64,000 nucleotides of DNA from Dyella sp. BiH032. Its GTDB lineage: Bacteria > Pseudomonadota > Gammaproteobacteria > Xanthomonadales > Rhodanobacteraceae. The DNA is taken from assembly GCF_031954525.1 (NCBI RefSeq), contig NZ_CP134867.1:1054001-1118000 (forward strand). The letters are read 5' to 3'. Within the stretch, counting starts at the first letter, position 1; every line of letters begins with the position of its first letter. Made by a program: the position numbers and the translations under genes. The notes under the pieces are model-generated. The model was given only the letters and a program-made list of their open reading frames with translations, did no database searches and was not told where the DNA came from. Positions 1 through 9,159 of the stretch are shown here, piece by piece.

Positions 1-593
1 CGATCAGCGGCAGCGTGCAAGGCACTGCGCAGGCGTTCCAGGACTCCATGCAGGGCATGGGCCTGCTGCTGTTGCTGGCGGTATTCGTGATCTATCTCGT
101 GCTGGGCATTCTGTACGAGAGCTTCATCCACCCGCTGACCATTCTTTCCGGCTTGCCCGCCGCGGCGGTGGGTGCGCTGCTCACGCTGGTCATCTTCAAC
201 GCTTCGCTCGATCTGTTCGCGTTCGTGGGTATCGTGATGCTGATCGGCATCGTGAAGAAGAACGCGATCATGATGATCGACTTCGCGCTGGAGCGTCAGC
301 GCGAGGAGGGGATGGCGCCGGCGGTGGCGATCTACGAAGCCTGCAAGGTGCGCTTCCGTCCGATCATGATGACGACGATGGCGGCGTTCGCCGGTACGTT
401 GCCGATTGCGTTGGGGATCGGTGCGGGGGCGGAGACGCGGCGGCCGCTGGGGTTGGCGGTGGTGGGTGGTTTGGCGGTGTCGCAGGTGTTGACGTTGTAT
501 TTGACGCCGGTGATTTATTTGTATCTTGATCGCTTGCAGCAGCGGTTTTCTCGTAAGGGTGGAAGGGGTGAGTTGGCGGGTGGCGCGCGTTAA
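1..593 (+). CDS. RND efflux pump inner-membrane subunit, C-terminal part (MdtB/MdtC/AcrB family)
   Basis: The reading frame is open from base 3 and is cut by the left edge, so only about the last 196 residues of a roughly 1030-residue protein are present. These proton-driven pumps work as inner-membrane trimers with a periplasmic adaptor and an outer-membrane channel, exporting drugs or other amphiphiles. The segment has the last transmembrane bundle of the HAE1 family: a hydrophobic helix after [10 protein letters not shown], the [14 protein letters not shown] helix, the RFRPIMMTT loop, and an ending [20 protein letters not shown] that resembles MdtB/MdtC more than AcrB. The last 50 or so codons use many TTG and GTG codons, unlike the C-ending codons upstream. 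Substrate is not readable. Confidence 0.9.
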   Translation, partial: ISGSVQGTAQAFQDSMQGMGLLLLLAVFVIYLVLGILYESFIHPLTILSGLPAAAVGALLTLVIFNASLDLFAFVGIVMLIGIVKKNAIMMIDFALERQREEGMAPAVAIYEACKVRFRPIMMTTMAAFAGTLPIALGIGAGAETRRPLGLAVVGGLAVSQVLTLYLTPVIYLYLDRLQQRFSRKGGRGELAGGAR

Positions 594-681
594 GTGGCGA
601 TATCGCTCGGTTGTCGCCTTGTGGCCAGCCTTGTCTCGCCCCTCGCGGGGGCGAGGGTTTCGCTCTCCTGCCGGAGAGCGA

Positions 682-875
682 GTTACTTCTTCTTGCTTGC
701 CCAAGAAGAAGTAACCAAGAAGAAGGGCCCCCTGCGCGGCGCCCTCCGCAGCCTACGCTGCTGCGGGTGCGTTGAGGGCTGGCCGGGCTTTTCGACAGGG
801 CATCCTTGCCCTGATCGAAAAGGCGGGGACGTCCTGTCCCCGCCCGCCTTCGGCGGCCTGATCGTCCAGCCCTCA
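682..875. repeat. multi-hairpin intergenic repeat module
   Basis: This part of the 517-bp gap between the RND gene and the M28 peptidase has no credible gene but is densely structured. GTTACTTCTTCTTG (682-695) pairs perfectly with 702-715 around a 6-nt loop. Further hairpins are 746-751/761-766, 788-802/807-822 (one bulged A), 823-830/836-843 and 844-848/852-856. A 10-bp stem, TGAGGGCTGG (773-782) with CCAGCCCTCA (866-875), encloses the last three. The GTTACTT...AAGTAAC stem resembles a dispersed intergenic repeat I recall from xanthomonads and pseudomonads. Whether it is mobile or regulatory is unknown. Confidence 0.6.
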
Positions 876-974
876 CCGCCGCGAAGGGAACCCGGAAGAT
901 CAAGAGCCACACGGAGCATCGGCTTCGCCTCGCTCTCGTTACGTCTTGGCTTCTCGCCTCAGTACGTCACTTCT

Positions 975-997
975 CCTTCTCCCCTCCGGGGAGAAGG
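975..997. repeat. REP-like short palindrome
   Basis: CCTTCTCCCC (975-984) and GGGGAGAAGG (988-997) form a perfect 10-bp stem around TCC. It is followed by GGATGAGGGGCGGG. Similar hairpins with GGTGAGGG or CCCTCATCC flanks occur at 46328-46360 and 46497-46516, so this looks like one member of a dispersed family. Confidence 0.55.
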
Positions 998-1054
998 CGG
1001 GATGAGGGGCGGGGGCTTGAGGCAACGTCTCGCGAATCGAACTTCACCGACATA

Positions 1055-1083
1055 AAAAAGGGCGGCCCATGGCCGCCCTTTTT
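1055..1083. terminator. bidirectional rho-independent terminator
   Basis: A GC-rich stem (GGGCGGCC/GGCCGCCC around CAT) is flanked by an A-run on the left and a T-run on the right, so it can end transcription from either side. It lies 28 bp beyond the stop codon of the M28 peptidase gene and can also stop read-through from the RND operon. Confidence 0.85.
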
Positions 1084-1110
1084 CGCATGCAAACATGATC
1101 GAAGCGCCGC

Positions 1111-2553
1111 TCAGTCCCGCGCCCCGTCATTCTTGAACGCATCCGGCGCCGAGCCGAAATTGCCGTCCGCCTGTGCCGCCATGTACGAGAACGCCGCATA
1201 CACCGCCACGTTCTGCGCCAGTTCGCGCGGGTCGATTTTGTCGAGCGTGTCGTTGGCGGTGTGGTGGTAGTCGAAGTAGTCGGTGCCGTCCTGGGTCAGG
1301 CTGAGGGCGGCCATGCCCTTGGCGTGCATCTGCGAGAGGTCGGAGCCGCCGCCGCCCGGCTTCTGCGGGTCGTAGGCCACGCCGACCGGCTCGATCACCT
1401 TGGCGATCTGTTCGATGGCGCCGCGTGCCTCCGGCTTCACGCTGGCGGTCATGCGCCAGATCTTGCGCGCGCCGAAGTCGGACTCGGTGCCGAGCTGGTG
1501 CTTGGCCACTTCCGCCGCATGCTTGTCGGCGTAGGCACGGCCGCCCCACAGGCCCATTTCCTCGTTGGCGAAGGCGATCACGCGGATGGTGCGGTCGGGG
1601 CGTTGCGGCAGGCTCAGGATCATCTTGCCCGCAGCCATGGCGATCGCCACGCCTGCGCCATCGTCGATCGCGCCGGTGCCCGGATCCCAGGAATCCAGGT
1701 GGCCACCGATCGGGACGATCTGGTCGGGATACTTCTTGCCAGTGATCTCGCCGATCACGTTGGCGCCCGTATAGCTGCCGTTGAAGCCGCAATCGAGGTC
1801 GAGCTTGATGCTGACCGGCTTGCCGTAGCCGAGCACGCGGTCGAGCTGGTCGGCATCGGGCAGCGACAGCGCGGCCGCCGGGATGGCGTCCTTCGGGTCG
1901 CGGAAGCCGGTAACGCCGGTGTGCGGCGTGCGGCTGTGCTCGTCGGTGCCCGCCGAGCGCAGCAGGAAGGCGGCGGCGCCCATCTTGGCGGCCAGCACCG
2001 GGCCGCCCACGCGCACGGCCGAGCCGATGCCGTAGTCATGGCCGTCCTTGTGGCGCTGCATCTTGGCGTCGACGTAGACGATCTTGCCCTTGACGCTGGC
2101 CGGGTCGGCTTTCTTCAGCGCGTCGAGGCTGTCGAACTTCACGACCTCGGCGGTGAGGCCGCCCTTCGGCGTGCCCGCGGAATAACCCAGCGCGATCACG
2201 GCCAGCGGCTGCGGGAACGGCCCGACGATTGCGGCGTGTTCGCTGCGGCGTTCCCACAGCGGGTAGGTGACGGTTTCGGTGTAGACCTTGTCGTAGCCCA
2301 GTTCCTTGAACTTGGCCACGGCCCAGTCGACGCCGCGCTTGTCGTTCGGGCCGCCGGCGATGCGGGGGCCGACTTCGGTAGTGAGCGATTCGACGATCTT
2401 GTAGCCGGTATCGTCGCCCATGGCCTTGTCGCGCAGCTGCTCGGCCGTCTTCACGGCGGACTGCGGAATGGTGGTGGCCTTGTCGGCGGCGGTGGCCAGG
2501 CCGGTCGCCAGGGCGAGGCTGGCGGCGAGCAGGGTGAGGGGCAGGCGGCGCAT
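1111..2553 (-). CDS. M28-family zinc metallopeptidase, secreted
   Basis: This 480-residue protein looks like a carboxypeptidase Q-type (M28) aminopeptidase or dipeptidase acting outside the cytoplasm. Residues 1-22 form a signal peptide ending at ATGLATA-AD. The protease-associated region covers about 110-240 and the catalytic domain follows. The di-zinc ligands are readable: GGHLDSWD (His285), AIDDGAG (Asp297/298), the catalytic pair ANEEMG (Glu331/332) and FDYHH (His430/431). The start has a GAGGAG Shine-Dalgarno 8-9 bases upstream. It stands alone between a terminator and mscL. Exact substrate preference cannot be read. Confidence 0.9.
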   Translation of the reverse strand: MRRLPLTLLAASLALATGLATAADKATTIPQSAVKTAEQLRDKAMGDDTGYKIVESLTTEVGPRIAGGPNDKRGVDWAVAKFKELGYDKVYTETVTYPLWERRSEHAAIVGPFPQPLAVIALGYSAGTPKGGLTAEVVKFDSLDALKKADPASVKGKIVYVDAKMQRHKDGHDYGIGSAVRVGGPVLAAKMGAAAFLLRSAGTDEHSRTPHTGVTGFRDPKDAIPAAALSLPDADQLDRVLGYGKPVSIKLDLDCGFNGSYTGANVIGEITGKKYPDQIVPIGGHLDSWDPGTGAIDDGAGVAIAMAAGKMILSLPQRPDRTIRVIAFANEEMGLWGGRAYADKHAAEVAKHQLGTESDFGARKIWRMTASVKPEARGAIEQIAKVIEPVGVAYDPQKPGGGGSDLSQMHAKGMAALSLTQDGTDYFDYHHTANDTLDKIDPRELAQNVAVYAAFSYMAAQADGNFGSAPDAFKNDGARD

Positions 2554-2725
2554 CGGGGACTCCTCGGACGAAACCCCGATTATGGCGCCGCATGGGGCGG
2601 CCGCTTAGGCCAGAAGTCACGAGTCGGGCGCCCCTTTGTGCGAAAGCTGCGCATGGCGTGCGGCCCTGCGCAACGATGTCCGCATACGTCCTGATTGAAG
2701 CGCCTGGGAAGGAGTAACGCCCATG

Positions 2726-2757
2726 AAAAACGGGGAGCGGCATTGCCGGCTCCCCGT
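2726..2757 (-). terminator. terminator of mscL
   Basis: ACGGGGAGC (2730-2738) pairs with GCTCCCCGT (2749-2757). On the minus strand the stem is followed by TTTTT, 26 bp past the mscL stop codon. Confidence 0.8.
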
Positions 2758-2782
2758 GGCTTTGACCGCGTTGCGCCGCCGG

Positions 2783-3190
2783 TTACGGCTGCTTCTTCAG
2801 CAGGTCGCGGATCTCGGTCAGCAGGGTTTCGGTCGGTGTCGGCGCCGCGGCCGGCTTCTCGTAGCGCGTGAGGCGGTTGATCGCCTTGACCACGAGGAAG
2901 ATCGCCACCGCGATGATCACGAACTGGATCACCGTATTGATGAAGGCGCCGTACTGGATGGCGACTTCGGGGATCTTGTGTTTCGGATCGCTGTCGTCGC
3001 CCGGCTTCAGCACCCACTTGAGCGCCGAGAAATCGACGCCGCCGGTCAGCATGCCGATCGGCGGCATGATGATCTGGTCGACCAGCGAAGTGACGATCTT
3101 GCCGAACGCGCCGCCGATCACGACGCCTACCGCCAGGTCGATGACGTTGCCGCGCATGGCGAACTCTTTGAACTCTTTCATCATGCCCAT
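2783..3190 (-). CDS. mscL: large-conductance mechanosensitive channel MscL
   Basis: MscL is a homopentameric inner-membrane channel that opens under membrane tension to release solutes during hypo-osmotic shock. The start used here gives 135 residues beginning [20 protein letters not shown], the canonical N-terminal amphipathic helix, with a GGGAGAG ribosome site upstream; an earlier in-frame ATG would add 19 unlikely residues. TM1 (about 15-45, [17 protein letters not shown]) and TM2 (about 75-100, [26 protein letters not shown] with flanking residues) are clear. The C-terminal helix ends in EIRDLLKKQ. The length matches the family. Confidence 0.97.
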   Translation of the reverse strand: MGMMKEFKEFAMRGNVIDLAVGVVIGGAFGKIVTSLVDQIIMPPIGMLTGGVDFSALKWVLKPGDDSDPKHKIPEVAIQYGAFINTVIQFVIIAVAIFLVVKAINRLTRYEKPAAAPTPTETLLTEIRDLLKKQP

Positions 3191-3298
3191 GCTGCTCTCC
3201 CTCTCTCCAGGTATGGTGTCGCCCCCTTGGGCGGCGACTCTATCCAAAGCCGCCCCGAGCGCGCCGGCAGCTTGCCGCAGCCGGCGTGGTCATGCCGT

Positions 3299-3985
3299 TT
3301 ACGCGACCCGGCCGTCCAGCGTGGCGATGCCTTCCAGTTCCGCATGGAAGCGGTCGCCCCGCTGCAGCGCCGCGACGCCGGCCGGCGTGCCGGTGAAGAT
3401 CAGATCGCCAGCTTTCAATTCGAACAGCGTGGAAAGCATGGCGATGATTCCCGGCACGTCATGGATCATGTCGGCAAGCGTGGCCTGCTGGCGCACACTG
3501 CCGTTCACGGCGAGGCTGAGCCGCGTCGCGGGCGAGGGACGGACCTCGGCGGCCGCGCGGAGAGCGGAGACCGGCGCGGAATGGTCGAAGGCCTTGGCCA
3601 CGTCCCAGGGGTGGCTCTTGGCCTTGGCCACTGCCTGCAGGTCGCGCCGGGTCAGGTCCAGGCCGACGCCGTAGCCCCACACCAGCGCGGCGGCGCGATC
3701 GGCGGCCACATCGCGGCCGCCGGCGCCGAGCGCGACGACCATTTCCACTTCGTGGTGCAGGTCCGCGGTGGCCTGCGGGTAGGGCAGGTCGGCGCCGTCG
3801 GTGACGATGGCATCGGCCGGCTTGCAGAAGAAGAGGGGGGCGTCTTTCTCCACGGTGGCACCCATCTCGCGGGCGTGCTCGGCGTAGTTGCGGCCGATGC
3901 AGAAGATGCGGCGGACAGGAAAGCGCTGATCGCTGCCCTGGATCGGCAGGCTGGGCTGGGCGGGGGCGGGGATGACGTAGGACAT
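3299..3985 (-). CDS. fumarylacetoacetate hydrolase (FAH) family protein
   Basis: The 228-residue protein has the FAH fold of metal-dependent C-C hydrolases, decarboxylases and isomerases acting on 2-keto acids; the short form resembles fumarylpyruvate hydrolases and oxaloacetate tautomerases. CIGRNYAEHAREMG (about 29-42) is the family's N-terminal signature, LHHEVEMVVALG carries metal-binding Glu residues, and IFTGTPAGVAAL near the C-terminus closes the active site. It has no catabolic neighbours, so a housekeeping metabolite-repair role is as likely as aromatic degradation. The 264 bp to the next gene on the right shows nothing recognisable. Confidence 0.85.
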   Translation of the reverse strand: MSYVIPAPAQPSLPIQGSDQRFPVRRIFCIGRNYAEHAREMGATVEKDAPLFFCKPADAIVTDGADLPYPQATADLHHEVEMVVALGAGGRDVAADRAAALVWGYGVGLDLTRRDLQAVAKAKSHPWDVAKAFDHSAPVSALRAAAEVRPSPATRLSLAVNGSVRQQATLADMIHDVPGIIAMLSTLFELKAGDLIFTGTPAGVAALQRGDRFHAELEGIATLDGRVA

Positions 3986-4249
3986 CCGGGAAGGGTAACA
4001 GCCTCGCCGTCCTGTCGGCAGGGATAGGTGCCGCGTCAGCTATACCCTCGTGCCGCATCGCGCTATATCCGTGTCGATTTCGGACGGCGCCGTTCGACGT
4101 CAGGGGAGACACGGCCGCACGACCGGGATTTTTCCGCCCGTGTGACAGCTGTCATCGCCATCGGCTGATGAGGCGCTCTGCAAGCTTTTGCGCTGCTGCT
4201 TCATCGTGCCGATCCATCGGTAGCCGGTGGGACCGGCAGGGGAACGAGT

Positions 4250-5491
4250 GTGAAGAACGCGGAACTGCTCAAGGAACTGCGCATCGAGCGCGACCAGCGG
4301 GAAGACCTTGGCCGGGGACCGGGGCGCTGGCCGTGGATCGCGGGCGGGGTGGTCGTGCTGCTGGCGGCGGGCGCGGCGGGCTGGATGCTGTGGGGACACC
4401 CGGCGATCGAGGTGCAGACCGCGGCCGCGGTCGCGCCGAGCGCGGCGGGTCCCGGCCCGGGCGCCGTGCTGCAGGCCACCGGCTACATCACCGCGCGCCG
4501 TCAGGCCACCGTTTCGGCGCAGATCACCGGTACCTTGACCGAGGTGCTGTTCGAGGAAGGCGACCGCGTGGAGAAAGGCCAGGTGCTGGCGCGCCTGGAT
4601 GACAACGCCTATCGCGCCGCCCTCGATTCGGCGAAGGCCAACGCGCTGGCCGCCGAGGCACAGATCCTTCAGCTGCAGGCGCAGCTCGACCAGGCCCGCG
4701 CCGATTCGTCGCGTTTGCGTACGCTCGTCGCCACTGGCCTGGTCTCCAGGCAGCAGGACGAGCAGGCGCGCACGCTGGTCAACAGTACGCAGGCCCAGCT
4801 CAACGCGCAGCGCAAGCTTGCCGCCGCCGCCCAGGCGCAGGCGACGCAGGCGCAGGTGAATTTCGACTACACCGTGGTGCGCGCGCCGTTTACCGGCGTG
4901 ATCACCGTCAAGGCCGCGCAGGTGGGCGAGATCATTTCGCCGCTGTCCGCCGGCGGCGGCTTCACGCGCACCGGCGTGGGCACCATCGTCGACATGGATT
5001 CCCTGGAGATCGACGTCGACGTCAACGAGGCCTACATCGGCCGCGTCAAGGCGGCGATGCCGGCTGAAGCCGTGCTCGACGCCTATGCGGACTGGAAGAT
5101 CCCCGCGCACGTCATCGCCATCGTGCCGGCCGCCGATCGCGGCAAGGCCACGGTGAAGGTGCGCGTGGCGCTGGACCAGAAGGACCCGCGCATCGTCCCG
5201 GACATGGGCGTGCGCGTGTCCTTCCTTGAGCAGGCCGCGCCGAAGCAGGCCGCGCAACCGCCCAAGGGCGTGCTGGTGCCGGCCGGCGCCATCGCGCAGC
5301 GCGACGGCCACGACACCGTCTTCGTGGTGAGCGGCGACGTCGCGCACCAGCGTGCGGTAGAGCCCGCGCCGCAGGCCTATGGCGAGATGCGCCTGCTGCC
5401 GGCGGGTGTGCAAGCCGGCGAGGCGGTGGTGGTGTCGCCACCGGAAGAACTGAAAGACGGCGCGCGCGTGAAGAGCGCGGCCACTCCCTAG
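4250..5491 (+). CDS. ABC efflux periplasmic adaptor (MacA/HlyD-like membrane fusion protein)
   Basis: This first gene of a four-gene ABC operon encodes a 413-residue adaptor linking an inner-membrane ABC transporter to the periplasm or outer membrane. A GTG start with AGGGGAA just upstream is used. Residues 26-48 are a membrane anchor (GGVVVLLAAGAAGWMLWG). The first lipoyl half is TGYITARRQATVSAQITG, followed by GDRVEKGQVLARLDD, a Gln/Ala-rich coiled-coil hairpin at about 115-200, the second lipoyl half (VRAPFTGVITVKAAQVGE) and a beta-barrel domain. The structure fits MacA and YknX. Sixty bases separate it from the ATPase gene. Confidence 0.9.
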   Translation: MKNAELLKELRIERDQREDLGRGPGRWPWIAGGVVVLLAAGAAGWMLWGHPAIEVQTAAAVAPSAAGPGPGAVLQATGYITARRQATVSAQITGTLTEVLFEEGDRVEKGQVLARLDDNAYRAALDSAKANALAAEAQILQLQAQLDQARADSSRLRTLVATGLVSRQQDEQARTLVNSTQAQLNAQRKLAAAAQAQATQAQVNFDYTVVRAPFTGVITVKAAQVGEIISPLSAGGGFTRTGVGTIVDMDSLEIDVDVNEAYIGRVKAAMPAEAVLDAYADWKIPAHVIAIVPAADRGKATVKVRVALDQKDPRIVPDMGVRVSFLEQAAPKQAAQPPKGVLVPAGAIAQRDGHDTVFVVSGDVAHQRAVEPAPQAYGEMRLLPAGVQAGEAVVVSPPEELKDGARVKSAATP

Positions 5492-5551
5492 GTCGCGGTC
5501 CGCCGCGACACGACAACGTCGAAGGTCAACGCAGTTTTCAGGAGAACAGGC

Positions 5552-6244
<693 letters not shown>

Positions 6245-6254
6245 GGACGCCGCG

Positions 6255-7418
6255 ATGAAATATCTCCATCTCATCTGGGCGGCGCTGTTCCGGCGCAAAA
6301 CCCGCACCATCCTCACGCTGGTGTCGATCGTCACCGCGTTCCTGCTGTTCGGCATGCTCGACGCGGTGCGCACATCGTTCAACCAGGCCGGCCAGAGCAT
6401 CAACGGCGCGCAGCGCCTGCAGACCGGTTCGCGGCTGTCGTTCATCCAGACCTTGCCGCAGGGCCTCAACAGCCAGATCGCACAGGTATCCGGGGTGAAG
6501 TCGGTGGCCTATGCGAACTGGTTCGGCGGCGCCTACCAGGATCCGCACAACCAGGTCTTCAGCTTCGCGGTCAGCGACAACTACCTCGACCTATACCCCG
6601 AGGTCGAAGTCAGCCCGCAGGTGCGCAAGGCCTTCGAGAGCACGCAGACCGGCCTGATCGTGGGCGAGAAGCTGGCGCAGCGGTTCGGCTGGAAAGTCGG
6701 CGACAAGATTCCGCTGCAGTCGACCATCTTCCCGCTGCGCGACGGCAGCAAGAACTGGAGCTTCGACATCGTCGGCACCATGAAGGCCAAGGACAACAGC
6801 GCCGCCTGGTACGACCAGCTGGTACTGATGCATTGGAAGTACTTCGACGAAGGCACGCCGTACAACCGCGGCACGGTGGGCTGGTACGTCACGCGCGTGA
6901 ATGACGCGAACCAGGCCGACCGCGTGGCCAAGGCGATCGACGCGCTTTCGGCCAACTCGGACCACGAGACCCGCACGCAGACCGAGCAGGCCGCCACTGC
7001 GTCGTGGATGAAGCAGATGGCCGACATCGGCCTGATCGTCGGCTCGATCATGGGCGCGGTGTTCTTCACCCTGTTGTTGCTGTCCGGCAACACCATGATG
7101 CAGGCGGTGCGCGAACGCACGTCGGAATTGGCGGTACTGAAGACGATCGGCTTCTCCAGCCCGTCCGTGCTCGCCATGGTGCTGGCCGAGTCGATCCTGC
7201 TGCTGCTGATCGGCGGCGTGATCGGGCTGGGGCTGGCCTCGTTGCTGATTCCGGTACTGGGCAAGGGCAGCGGCGGCATGCTCAATCTGCCGGGCGTGAC
7301 CGCCGGAAGCTGGGCGCTCGGCATCGGGTTCATGGTGCTGATCGGCCTGCTGGTGGGGGCGCTGCCGGCCCTGCGCGCGATGCGCCTGAACATTGTCGAT
7401 GCATTGGCAGGACGCTGA
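6255..7418 (+). CDS. FtsX/MacB-type ABC permease, subunit 1
   Basis: This 387-residue protein has an N-terminal TM helix after FRRKTRTILTLVSIVTAFLLF, a large periplasmic MacB-PCD-like domain (about 45-245) and three C-terminal TM helices forming the FtsX domain. Family features include QAVRERTSELAVLKTIGFS before the penultimate helices and PALRAMRLNIVDALAGR at the end. Such permeases do not form a classic channel but couple cytoplasmic ATP hydrolysis to periplasmic movement (mechanotransmission). It pairs with the next gene, 12 bp downstream; together they probably form a heterodimer. Confidence 0.9.
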   Translation: MKYLHLIWAALFRRKTRTILTLVSIVTAFLLFGMLDAVRTSFNQAGQSINGAQRLQTGSRLSFIQTLPQGLNSQIAQVSGVKSVAYANWFGGAYQDPHNQVFSFAVSDNYLDLYPEVEVSPQVRKAFESTQTGLIVGEKLAQRFGWKVGDKIPLQSTIFPLRDGSKNWSFDIVGTMKAKDNSAAWYDQLVLMHWKYFDEGTPYNRGTVGWYVTRVNDANQADRVAKAIDALSANSDHETRTQTEQAATASWMKQMADIGLIVGSIMGAVFFTLLLLSGNTMMQAVRERTSELAVLKTIGFSSPSVLAMVLAESILLLLIGGVIGLGLASLLIPVLGKGSGGMLNLPGVTAGSWALGIGFMVLIGLLVGALPALRAMRLNIVDALAGR

Positions 7419-7430
7419 GGAGCCGCCGCC

Positions 7431-8762
7431 ATGTCCAAATCTCGAAATTTCCTGGTGGGCCTCGGCCTGTTCGTCCTGGTCATCGTCTGCCTCGCGATAT
7501 GGGTCAACCTGCCGCTGCCATTCGTGGCCGGCCTGGCCGTGCTATTCGCGTTGTGGATGGCCTTCACCCGGCGTGGCCGGCAGGCGGCCTCCGTCACGGG
7601 CGTGGGCATCAGCACGCTGCGGGACCGGCTCGGTTCGTCGGCGGTGGTGGTGATCGGCATCGCCGGCGTGGTCGGCGTGCTCGTCGCACTGCTGGCGATG
7701 GGCGAGGGCTATGCGGAAACGCTGCGCAAGACCGGCAGTACGGATACCGTCATCGTGATGCGCGGTGGTTCGGCGAGCGAGGTGATGTCCGTGCTCGACC
7801 GCGACAGCGTGGTGGTGATTCCGCAGACCGCGGGCATTGCGCGCAACGCCAAGGGCGATCCGATCGCCTCGCCTGAAATCGTGGTGGCGGCGAACCTTCC
7901 GGTGAAAGGCGGCAAAGGCGCCGATGACGAAGGCAGCGTGCAGCTGCGCGGCGTCAGCGAACATGCGTGGGAACTGCGCCCCAACCTGAAGATCGTCGCC
8001 GGTCGCCCGTTCAACCCCGGCATGCGCGAGCTGGTGGTGGGCAAGGGCGCGCAGCGCCAGTTCGCCGGCCTGGAACCGGGCCACGAGATCAAGCTGGGCA
8101 ACCAGCAGTGGACCGTGGTCGGCGTGTTCGCATCGGGCGATGCGCTGGAGTCGGAAGTGTGGGGCGATGCCTCGGTAGTGGCGGACACCTATCGCCGCGG
8201 CGGCAGTCGCGCCTCAGTGACAGTGAAGCTGGCCGATCCGAGCGGCTTCAAGGCGTTCGAGTCCACCCTGAAGGCAGACCCGCGTCTGAAGGTCGATGCC
8301 AGCACCACGCTCGACTACTTCAGCAAGCAGTCGGAAGGCACCAGCAAGGTCATCCGCGGCATCGGCATCACCGTGGGCCTGATCATGGCCATCGGCGCGC
8401 TCTTCGGCGCGCTCAACACCATGTTCGCCGCGGTGGCTTCACGTGCCCGCGAGATCGCCACGCTGCGCGCGATCGGTTTCCGCGGGCTGCCGGTGGTGGT
8501 GGCGATCATGCTGGAGACCATGCTGCTGGCGCTGCTCGGTGGCCTGATCGGCGGCGCGCTGGCCTGGCTGATCTTCAACGGCTATACCGCATCCACCCTC
8601 GCGCAGGGCTCGGTGGGGCAGTTGACGTTCGAGTTCCGCGTATCGCCGGCATTGCTGTGGACCGGCGTGAAGTGGGCGTTGGCGATCGGTTTCGTCGGTG
8701 GCCTGTTCCCGGCGGTGCGTGCCGCGCGGCTGCCGGTGACGACAGCGTTGCGCGAGCTCTGA
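7431..8762 (+). CDS. FtsX/MacB-type ABC permease, subunit 2
   Basis: The last gene of the operon encodes 443 residues. Unlike subunit 1 it starts with two hydrophobic helices (about 6-45) before the permease proper, giving extra N-terminal membrane segments. A periplasmic MacB-PCD-like domain spans about 95-300. The FtsX domain follows, with SRAREIATLRAIGFRGLPVV, the same coupling motif as in subunit 1, and PAVRAARLPVTTALREL at the end. The substrate of the complex is unknown; no gene around it gives a clue. Confidence 0.9.
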   Translation: MSKSRNFLVGLGLFVLVIVCLAIWVNLPLPFVAGLAVLFALWMAFTRRGRQAASVTGVGISTLRDRLGSSAVVVIGIAGVVGVLVALLAMGEGYAETLRKTGSTDTVIVMRGGSASEVMSVLDRDSVVVIPQTAGIARNAKGDPIASPEIVVAANLPVKGGKGADDEGSVQLRGVSEHAWELRPNLKIVAGRPFNPGMRELVVGKGAQRQFAGLEPGHEIKLGNQQWTVVGVFASGDALESEVWGDASVVADTYRRGGSRASVTVKLADPSGFKAFESTLKADPRLKVDASTTLDYFSKQSEGTSKVIRGIGITVGLIMAIGALFGALNTMFAAVASRAREIATLRAIGFRGLPVVVAIMLETMLLALLGGLIGGALAWLIFNGYTASTLAQGSVGQLTFEFRVSPALLWTGVKWALAIGFVGGLFPAVRAARLPVTTALREL

Positions 8763-8782
8763 GCGCTTTCTTCGGTAGCAAT

Positions 8783-8810
8783 GACGAGGGCCGCGCATGC
8801 GGCCCTCGTC
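8783..8810 (+). terminator. hairpin ending the ABC efflux operon
   Basis: GACGAGGGCCGC (8783-8794) and its perfect 12-base complement (8799-8810) enclose GCAT, 21 bp after the last permease stop. There is no T-run, so it may act as an mRNA 3'-end stabiliser as much as a terminator. Confidence 0.6.
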
Positions 8811-8928
8811 GTATGAACGGCCAGGTTTTCTTGCCATGGATTTGACTGTGCCGTCATCGCCGAAGGTTATCGTCGGCATAAAACGTCGATAGCCGCCGGC
8901 GCTCACGCCATGCGGCGGGAGTACTGCC

Positions 8929-9150
8929 ATGAACGACCGCCAAGCACTTCCCGAAAGCGATCCGCGCCACCACACGGCGAAGATCAAGGGCATGCTGCAC
9001 GACTCCATGCAGCACATCCGCGAGGACATCGCCAAGGTGTCCGATCCCAAGGCGCAGGCCTTGTTCGAGACGTCGGCCGAAGTGCTCGGCGGCCTGATCA
9101 CCGCCTACGAGCACTTCGAACAGCGCAGCGAGCCGGCCTGGCGCGAATAA
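8929..9150 (+). CDS. small conserved-looking protein of unknown function
   Basis: A 73-residue, predicted cytoplasmic and largely helical protein is preceded by a good Shine-Dalgarno (GGGAG, about 10 bases upstream). It has no signal peptide, no membrane segment and no recognised motif; a His/Met-rich middle (KIKGMLHDSMQHIREDIAKV) is followed by an acidic helix ending in a Trp. I do not recognise the family. It sits alone between two transport units and ends 9 bp before the convergent MFS gene. Confidence 0.7.
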   Translation: MNDRQALPESDPRHHTAKIKGMLHDSMQHIREDIAKVSDPKAQALFETSAEVLGGLITAYEHFEQRSEPAWRE

Positions 9151-9159
9151 GCCTGCGCG

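Noticed and set aside
594..1055. Open frames in the repeat region after the RND gene
   Set aside because: They run through hairpin repeats, lack ribosome sites and give low-complexity peptides.
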